Notes under the pieces: generated by a model | Told to the model about the DNA's origin: nothing | Databases searched by the model: none | Seen by the model: only the letters and a program-made list of their open reading frames with translations | In this document: piece by piece, positions 13,743 through 18,712 of the stretch | Layout: each line of letters begins with the position of its first letter | Numbering within the stretch: position 1 is the stretch's first letter | Origin: JBCBWG01 sp039186015 | Lineage (GTDB): Bacteria > Pseudomonadota > Alphaproteobacteria > Rhizobiales > Hyphomicrobiaceae | DNA: 18,712 nucleotides | NCBI GenBank assembly: GCA_039186015.1 | Contig: JBCDAH010000103.1 | Location: forward strand, 1 to 18,712 | Direction: 5' to 3' | Program-made: the position numbers and the translations under genes

Positions 13743-14657
13743 TCAGGTGCGATTCCTGGTTCGATTCGCCAAAACGTACCTGTAGATTTCCGTATGATCG
13801 GCATCCTTACCGAGTGAAGATAGCGCCATGTTGAGAAATTCACTGACGAATGCAAGTTCGTCAGGCTTTTGTCCCATATCTGCAGCCAAGTCACGGGCCA
13901 TGCCCACGTCCTTCGCCATCAAGGCCAAAGCAAAGCCGGAGTCAAAAGCCTCTGACAGCATGTAGCGGCTAGCTTTGTTCTCGGTCGTATTGTTTCGACC
14001 AGTCGATGCATTCAGTATGTTGACCATTCGTTCCGGGTCGAGCCCAAAGGCCGCACCAACGGAAAGGGCCTCACTGGTCGCGATAAGTCCGGCGGCGGAG
14101 ACGTAGTTATTAAGGGCTTTCATCGCATGGCCGGAACCGACGGCGCCGGTGCGGAATACGTGTCCCATCGCCATGAGTATTGGCTCAACCCGGTCCAAAT
14201 CCGCGTCAGTTCCACCGGCCATAATGGCAAGCTCGCCGCTCACGGCTTTCGGCACACCGCCGGAAACGGGCGCATCGACCATGGCAATGCTTTTGTGTTT
14301 GAGCGCGTCGGCGAGTTTTTGCGTTGCTGGCGCAAATGACGAGCTCATATCGACGATAACGGCGCCGGCCTTCAGGTCATCTGCCAGGCCGCGTTGGCGC
14401 GCTTCCCCATCGCCGAGCACCACGGCATTCACAACACGACTGTCTGGCAGCATGACAATGATGATTTGCGATTGGACTGCAACATTCGCCAGAGTTTCAG
14501 CCGCTGTAATCCGCTCGTGCTGGTTGGCAGCTGCGTCTCGTACGTCCTCACGATTATCAAAAGCGATGACGGCGTAGCCGGCCCTAGCCAGATTGAGCGC
14601 CATTGGCGCCCCCATGTTGCCTACGCCAACGAACCCTATTTTCTGCAGTTCAGCCAA
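13743..14657 (-). CDS. NAD(P)-dependent beta-hydroxyacid dehydrogenase (3-hydroxyisobutyrate dehydrogenase family)
   Basis: 304 residues from a TTG at 14657, chosen because GGAGG lies five bases upstream and the product then starts MAELQKIGFVGVGNMG, the normal family start; the frame is open to 14702. Motifs: Rossmann GVGNMG (11-16), DAPVSGGVPKA (128-138) for substrate binding, and catalytic K180 with N184 in GHAMKALNNY. AMAKD-type sequence near the end (ALMAKDVGMA) is also typical. The family oxidises 3-hydroxyisobutyrate or reduces tartronate semialdehyde and relatives; the substrate here is not determined. It is divergent from the EamA transporter gene (150 bases) and convergent with the dehydratase. 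Confidence 0.9.
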   Translation of the reverse strand: MAELQKIGFVGVGNMGAPMALNLARAGYAVIAFDNREDVRDAAANQHERITAAETLANVAVQSQIIIVMLPDSRVVNAVVLGDGEARQRGLADDLKAGAVIVDMSSSFAPATQKLADALKHKSIAMVDAPVSGGVPKAVSGELAIMAGGTDADLDRVEPILMAMGHVFRTGAVGSGHAMKALNNYVSAAGLIATSEALSVGAAFGLDPERMVNILNASTGRNNTTENKASRYMLSEAFDSGFALALMAKDVGMARDLAADMGQKPDELAFVSEFLNMALSSLGKDADHTEIYRYVLANRTRNRT

Positions 14658-14807
14658 ATCGGCCTCCAGGTATGTCTGCGAAGTGCTTTTCGCCAATTGC
14701 AAGATTGGCTAACACAGCAGGCCACCCTTCAGAAGTGCTACGCGTTGCCCTGACGCTGTCCCAGAGCATTCATCCAAAGACTTGGATCAAGCTGCGAGGT
14801 CGTGAAC

Positions 14808-15731
14808 GTGGAATACCTGTGGATCCCGATAAGCGTTTTCGCGGCTTTGATGCAGGCCGTGCGCACAGCGGCTCAGAAAACTCTCAATCAGAGTATGTCC
14901 AACTTGGGCACGACCTATGTGCGTTCCCTGATCGGACTGCCGATCATGCTCGCCTATCTAGGCGTCATTCTTTTGGTCGTTGGCGGCGGCGTACCTGAGC
15001 TTTCGTTTGAATATCTGGCCTACACCTTTGCGGGCGCAGCCGCTCAGGTCGTTGCGACCATGCTGCTGGTTTATGTCTTCAAACTCCGCAACTTTGCAAT
15101 CGGCACCATGCTGACGAAAGTTGATATCCTTCTGACGGCGATCATCGGGACCCTTCTGTTTTCCGAAACGCTGAGCGGCGGCGGCCTGCTCGCGCTACTG
15201 GTCGTTCTCGTCGGCGTTCTGCTGATGACGGTCGGACGCATTGGCGTCGGCAAACTTGCGGCCGGCGGTTCCGACTTTTCCAGTGCGCTGCTGTCAAAGG
15301 CGACGCTTGTGGCATTTGGCAGTGCGTTCGGATTTACGCTGTCCTATTTGTTTTTGAGGGAAGCGACACTGGTGATCGCACCAGGCGACTTTCTCTGGCG
15401 CGCCGCCTGGACAGTGGTTATCGCAACCGCCATGCAGGTTGTTGCTGTCGGCGCGTATCTCATCTGGGCTGAACCCGGTGTGTTCCGACAGATCTGGCCC
15501 AACAGGCACATCGTTGGCTTCATTGGCGCCACCAGCGCTGTCGGCTCGATCCTCTGGTTCACAGCGTTCGCGATCCAAAACGCGTCGTATGTTCGCGCCG
15601 TGGGGCAGATCGAAGTCGTTTTTACCCTCTTGATTTCGTGGGCGTATTTCAAAGAACGTCTGACCCAGATGGAATTGGCGGGCATCTTCGTTACGGTACT
15701 CGGTGTCGTGATGTTCCGTCTCATCTATTGA
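14808..15731 (+). CDS. EamA/DMT-family membrane transporter
   Basis: 307 residues from GTG 14808, preferred because GAGG (14796-14799) then has eight-base spacing; GTG 14802 is possible but only two bases away. About ten hydrophobic segments are visible as two repeats of five helices, including YLWIPISVFAALMQ, IGLPIMLAYLGVILLVV, LLALLVVLVGVLLMTVG and FVTVLGVVMF at the C-terminus. The last third carries the EamA pattern QIEVVFTLLISWAYFKERLT. These proteins export or import small metabolites; the substrate is unknown. It is followed after 144 bases by the aminotransferase, so an amino-acid-related cargo is possible. Confidence 0.88.
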   Translation: MEYLWIPISVFAALMQAVRTAAQKTLNQSMSNLGTTYVRSLIGLPIMLAYLGVILLVVGGGVPELSFEYLAYTFAGAAAQVVATMLLVYVFKLRNFAIGTMLTKVDILLTAIIGTLLFSETLSGGGLLALLVVLVGVLLMTVGRIGVGKLAAGGSDFSSALLSKATLVAFGSAFGFTLSYLFLREATLVIAPGDFLWRAAWTVVIATAMQVVAVGAYLIWAEPGVFRQIWPNRHIVGFIGATSAVGSILWFTAFAIQNASYVRAVGQIEVVFTLLISWAYFKERLTQMELAGIFVTVLGVVMFRLIY

Positions 15732-15812
15732 TGCCCGGTGCGTATGTTTGACGGGCACGAGATGGTGGCACTGGCCGTCGCTCATCAGCTAAGCTTGCCT
15801 GTCAGCGTAAAT

Positions 15813-15841
15813 ACCTCCAGCCGGAATGACCGGCTCCAGGT
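15813..15841. promoter_or_regulatory. Symmetric hairpin in the aminotransferase leader
   Basis: ACCT-cc-AGCCGG-aatga-CCGGCT-cc-AGGT forms a 6-bp stem, a symmetric CC/CC internal loop and a further 4-bp stem. It lies 82 bases after the transporter stop and 34 bases before the aminotransferase GTG. No T-run follows. It may be a processing or attenuation structure or an operator. Confidence 0.45.
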
Positions 15842-15875
15842 CTGCTGTCCAATGAGATCGTCAGGGGAAGCAAGA

Positions 15876-17042
15876 GTGAAAATCTCAGATCAGATTGGCC
15901 GCCTCGGTACCGAGACCGCATTTGAAGTCCTTGCGCGTGCAGCGGAACTTGAGCGCCAGGGCCGCGACATCATCAACCTCGGTATCGGACAGCCGGACTT
16001 CAAAACGCCGGAGCACATTGTTGAAGCAGCGGTCAAAGCCTTGCGCGACGGTCATCATGGCTACACGCCGGCCCAAGGCATTCTGCCGTTGCGCGAGGCC
16101 GTCGCCCGCGATCTGCAAACGCGCCATGGCGTCGCCGTGTCGCCGGAACGCGTTGTGATCATGCCGGGCGGCAAACCAACCATGTTTTTTGCAATGCTGC
16201 TGTTCGGCGGTGCGGGTCGCGAGATCCTTTATCCCGATCCCGGATTTCCGATTTACCGCTCCATGATCCTTTATTCCGGAGCCGAAGCGGTTCCGATCGT
16301 CTTGCGTGAAGACAACAAGTTCGCATTCGATGCGGAAAGCGTTCTGTCTCAGATAACTCCCAAGACGAGCCTGATTATTCTGAACAGTCCCGGAAATCCA
16401 ACCGGTGGTGCCGTTCCGAAGCGCGAGATCGACAAGCTGGTCGCCGGACTCGCAGAGTTTCCGGACGTCGCAATTCTGTCAGACGAAATCTACAGCCAAA
16501 TGCTGTATACGGACGAGGGCTTTCACAGCCTTCTGAAGTATCCCGAAATTGCCGACCGCCTGATCATTCTCGACGGCTGGTCGAAAACATACGCGATGAC
16601 GGGTTGGAGATTGGGGTTCAGCGTCTGGCCGGAGCCTTTGGTCGAGCCGATTGTTCGGCTGAACGTCAACTCCGTGTCCTGCGTCAACGCACCAACTCAG
16701 TATGCCGGCATCGCAGCGCTCGAAGGCCCGCAAACCGCAGTGCACGAGATGGTCACGGCGTTTGACCGTCGCCGCAAGGTTATCGTGGACGCCTTGAACG
16801 GGATCGACGGTGTCACCTGTGTTGAGCCGTCGGGCGCATTTTATGCGTTTCCCAATATCACCGGAACGGGTCTGTCATCCAATGACCTGCAGTCTGCGAT
16901 GCTCGAAACGTCCGGCGTGGCGGCCATTGCGGGAACCAGCTTTGGCATTCACGGTGAAGGATACATTCGCTTTTCCTACGCCAACTCCGAAGAAAACATC
17001 CTGCGCGCGATTGACCGGATCGGCGATCTCCTGGCCGCATAA
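15876..17042 (+). CDS. Class I PLP-dependent aminotransferase
   Basis: 388 residues from GTG 15876, preceded by AGGGGAAG; the frame is open to 15738, but only from here does the sequence look like the family (MKISDQIGRLGTETAFEVL). Fold-type I aminotransferase features: GQPDF (38-42) for the substrate carboxylate, HGYTP (61-65), N174 in NSPGNPTGG, D203 and Y206 in SDEIYSQM, PLP lysine K237 in GWSKTYAMTGWRLG, and a C-terminal arginine in GYIRFSYA. The closest broad match is the aspartate/aromatic/alanine aminotransferase subgroup I-gamma; substrate is unassigned. It is the probable partner of the upstream transporter and converges on the HlyD gene. Confidence 0.93.
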   Translation: MKISDQIGRLGTETAFEVLARAAELERQGRDIINLGIGQPDFKTPEHIVEAAVKALRDGHHGYTPAQGILPLREAVARDLQTRHGVAVSPERVVIMPGGKPTMFFAMLLFGGAGREILYPDPGFPIYRSMILYSGAEAVPIVLREDNKFAFDAESVLSQITPKTSLIILNSPGNPTGGAVPKREIDKLVAGLAEFPDVAILSDEIYSQMLYTDEGFHSLLKYPEIADRLIILDGWSKTYAMTGWRLGFSVWPEPLVEPIVRLNVNSVSCVNAPTQYAGIAALEGPQTAVHEMVTAFDRRRKVIVDALNGIDGVTCVEPSGAFYAFPNITGTGLSSNDLQSAMLETSGVAAIAGTSFGIHGEGYIRFSYANSEENILRAIDRIGDLLAA

Positions 17043-17088
17043 CTGCGGTTACCGCCATGGCACACATGCGGAGGCGCGGCACGCGGAA

Positions 17089-17114
17089 TGCGCACACAAC
17101 GTGATCGGTGCGCA
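17089..17114. terminator. Hairpin between convergent genes
   Basis: TGCGCAC (17089-17095) and GTGCGCA (17108-17114) form a 7-bp stem with a 12-base loop in the 89-base spacer between the convergent aminotransferase and HlyD genes. No T-run follows, so the terminator role is uncertain. Confidence 0.3.
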
Positions 17115-17131
17115 AACGGTGGAGCCCGCTG

Positions 17132-18241
17132 CTACTTTGCGGCTGTATTGGCCGCGGCCTCTGTCGGGCGGAAATACACGTCAACGCGCATGCCGGGCAA
17201 CAAGCGTACGCCCGGCTGCAAGTCGATTGTCACCTCAATCACGTCAACGTCGGATTGAAGGCGCGGTCCCCGTCCTCCGATTTGAGGGGCAGAAAGCGAC
17301 GGTGCGATCTTTGCGACGGTCGCCTGAAACTGCTGGTCTGGAAATGCCGCTGTTTCGACGACAACGCTTTGTCCGATCTTGATCCGCCCCAGGTCGCGTT
17401 CGGCGACTTCTGCCGTCACGGTGAGATCGTTCGTGCTGCCGAAGCGCACAACAGGTGTTGGCGAGTTCGGACCGACAAGTTCGCCGACCCTGGTATCGAC
17501 TGACAGAACCGTGCCATCTCGCGGCGCGCGCACACGGGTTCGCTCAATCGCAATCTCCAGAATGCGTAGCTCTGCACGAGCCGTTTCCAACCCGCCTTCA
17601 AGGCGAGTTGGCAATGGCGTTCCGTCCTTCGCGATGATGTCGTCGAGTTCCTTGCGTTTGGTCGCAAGTTCGGTTGTTGCCGTGTTGACCGCCGTCTGCG
17701 CAGTCGTCACGGCCGCGTCGGATCCGCGACCCGCCTGCCGCCCCAGCCGCGCCTCGTCCAGCTTGGTCTTCGCGTCATGCAACGCGCGTTCCGCATCGTA
17801 AACGGCGTCCGCCGCACGCAGACGATCGCGCGCGGCACGTGCCGGCGTGTCTTCGGAACGCTCGCGTTGACGGATACGAACCTCGGTCAGGGCGGAGCGA
17901 TGGCGCGCCTGCAGTTCGTCGTCCTTAAGCTGGAACAGAACGTCGCCGGCCGTGATGGTATCGCCGATGGCGACGTGAACGGCTGCGACTTTGCCGGCGA
18001 CTTCCGGTCGAAGCCCGACTTCTCCGCCACGCGGTTCCACTTTTCCCGGTGCCGTGGCCGCCCAGCGTGACGGCTCTGGAGCGGGTGCATTCGCTTCCGG
18101 CTTTGCGACCTCGGCCGCTGCAGAGCCGACTGCACCGTTTGAAAGGGAGTCTCGCTGCAAACGCTCAACCAGGAACACGATCCCAGCCGCCAGTGCAATC
18201 GAGACGACAAAAGTCGTCGCTGTCGAATTGAGCTTAGGCAT
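17132..18241 (-). CDS. HlyD/DevB-type periplasmic adaptor of an ABC exporter
   Basis: 369 residues. One N-terminal membrane anchor (TTFVVSIALAAGIVFLVERL, about 9-28) is followed by an Ala/Pro linker. A biotinyl-lipoyl half motif (GKVEPRGGEVGLRPEVAGKV, then GDTITAGDVLFQL) comes next. Residues about 115-240 are a long charged helical hairpin (RAARDRLRAADAVYDAERAL onward). The second lipoyl half is RTRVRAPRDGTVLSVDTRVGE, and the C-terminal barrel ends with GVRLLPGMRVDVYF. The architecture is that of a membrane fusion protein linking an inner-membrane ABC exporter to an outer-membrane channel, as in DevBCA/HlyD systems. Its start overlaps the ATPase stop by eight bases, so the two are co-translated. 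Substrate is unknown. Confidence 0.92.
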   Translation of the reverse strand: MPKLNSTATTFVVSIALAAGIVFLVERLQRDSLSNGAVGSAAAEVAKPEANAPAPEPSRWAATAPGKVEPRGGEVGLRPEVAGKVAAVHVAIGDTITAGDVLFQLKDDELQARHRSALTEVRIRQRERSEDTPARAARDRLRAADAVYDAERALHDAKTKLDEARLGRQAGRGSDAAVTTAQTAVNTATTELATKRKELDDIIAKDGTPLPTRLEGGLETARAELRILEIAIERTRVRAPRDGTVLSVDTRVGELVGPNSPTPVVRFGSTNDLTVTAEVAERDLGRIKIGQSVVVETAAFPDQQFQATVAKIAPSLSAPQIGGRGPRLQSDVDVIEVTIDLQPGVRLLPGMRVDVYFRPTEAAANTAAK

Positions 18242-18712
18242 GCTGCTTACGCTTTCTTGTCAGATCATACTGCGTGACGTTACCCGTAGCGGTCGCGCGT
18301 TCCTCATCACCCATGATCTCGCCGTCCTCGATCCGAACAATCCGATCCGCATACGCATGCGTGCGCGGATCGTGGGTTACGGCAAGAACGGCGCGGCTTT
18401 CGTCCTGGGCGATCTCAGCCAAAAGCCGCATCACGGCGTGTCCGTTTTCGCTGTCGAGTGCCGCCGTCGGCTCGTCAGCCAGGATGAGCGACGGCCGCGA
18501 CGCGATCGCCCGCGCCACGGCAACGCGCTGTTGTTCGCCGCCGCTCATGCCGCCCGGGAAACTCTTCAACCGGTGTGCCAGCCCGACTTCGCGCAGCGCC
18601 ATCTCCGACCGTTCGATCGTTTCGGCGTAACTCATGCCGCGGACATCGAGCGCCAAGCGCACATTTTCAATCGCGTTGAGTGTCGGAAATAAGTTGTACG
18701 ATTGGAAAATGA
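18234..18712 (-). CDS. ABC exporter ATP-binding protein, partial (5' end outside window)
   Basis: The gene runs off the right edge; the visible part is the C-terminal two-thirds of a MacB/LolD/DevA-type ATPase. From the edge inward: Q-loop FQSYNLFPTLNAIENVRLA, signature MSGGEQQRVAVARAI, Walker B LILADEPTAALD with the D-loop, and H-switch VLAVTHD. The tail is basic (DLTRKRKQHA). Walker A is beyond 18712. An ATG at 18662 lies inside the domain and is not the true start. The Q-loop FQxYNLxP and signature GGEQQRVA are typical of exporters that act with a permease and an HlyD-type adaptor. The permease would be expected upstream, outside the window, if the order is as in dev-type clusters. Confidence 0.93.
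   Translation of the reverse strand, partial: IFQSYNLFPTLNAIENVRLALDVRGMSYAETIERSEMALREVGLAHRLKSFPGGMSGGEQQRVAVARAIASRPSLILADEPTAALDSENGHAVMRLLAEIAQDESRAVLAVTHDPRTHAYADRIVRIEDGEIMGDEERATATGNVTQYDLTRKRKQHA

Noticed and set aside
13758..13767. GGTTCGATTC, resembling the T-arm of a tRNA
   Set aside because: It lies in the 3' end of the dehydrogenase gene (RTRNRT codons); no matching acceptor, D or anticodon arm is found around it.

Overview
The window looks like a chromosomal segment of an alphaproteobacterium. GC content appears moderately high and coding is dense. The order zapA - 6S RNA - 5-formyltetrahydrofolate cyclo-ligase - YmdB-type phosphoesterase - YebC on one strand, and CoA-pyrophosphatase-type Nudix - DUF6111 - CCA-adding enzyme on the other, are arrangements I know from that class. 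No species can be named from the sequence alone. I see no tRNA, rRNA, CRISPR array, integrase, transposase or phage gene.

Layout. Bases 1-333 hold no gene. They contain a dense cluster of short repeats and perfect hairpins, probably REP- or MITE-like. Bases 334-3707 are a minus-strand housekeeping run: a coiled-coil protein with a basic tail, zapA, a 6S RNA, 5-formyl-THF cyclo-ligase, a TIGR00282 phosphoesterase and YebC. Divergently, gap (glyceraldehyde-3-phosphate dehydrogenase) is followed by an SDR oxidoreductase. Two exported minus-strand proteins come next: one unrecognised, one DUF1194 with a VWA-like metal site. Divergent from the second is a compact three-gene operon (7748-9135) in which a nitrile-hydratase beta chain is split in two and followed by a cobalt-type alpha chain. 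This is the scnB-scnA-scnC order of thiocyanate hydrolase. Then come a Nudix hydrolase, DUF6111 and the CCA-adding enzyme with overlapping ends.

From 11448 to 12747 the region is gene-poor: a small H-NS-family gene lies between two long spacers, with four 15-bp tandem repeats right after its stop codon. The remainder is metabolic: a PLP-dependent threonine/serine dehydratase, a 3-hydroxyisobutyrate-dehydrogenase-type reductase, an EamA transporter and a class I aminotransferase. The right edge carries an HlyD-type adaptor and the 3' part of its ABC ATPase.

The best candidate for an unusual system is the split nitrile hydratase/thiocyanate hydrolase operon. Its architecture is known, but its substrate here is open: no thiocyanate, nitrile, amidase or cobalt-uptake gene and no recognisable separate activator accompanies it. 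The repeat array in frame behind the H-NS stop and the left-edge repeat cluster are the most noticeable non-coding structures.
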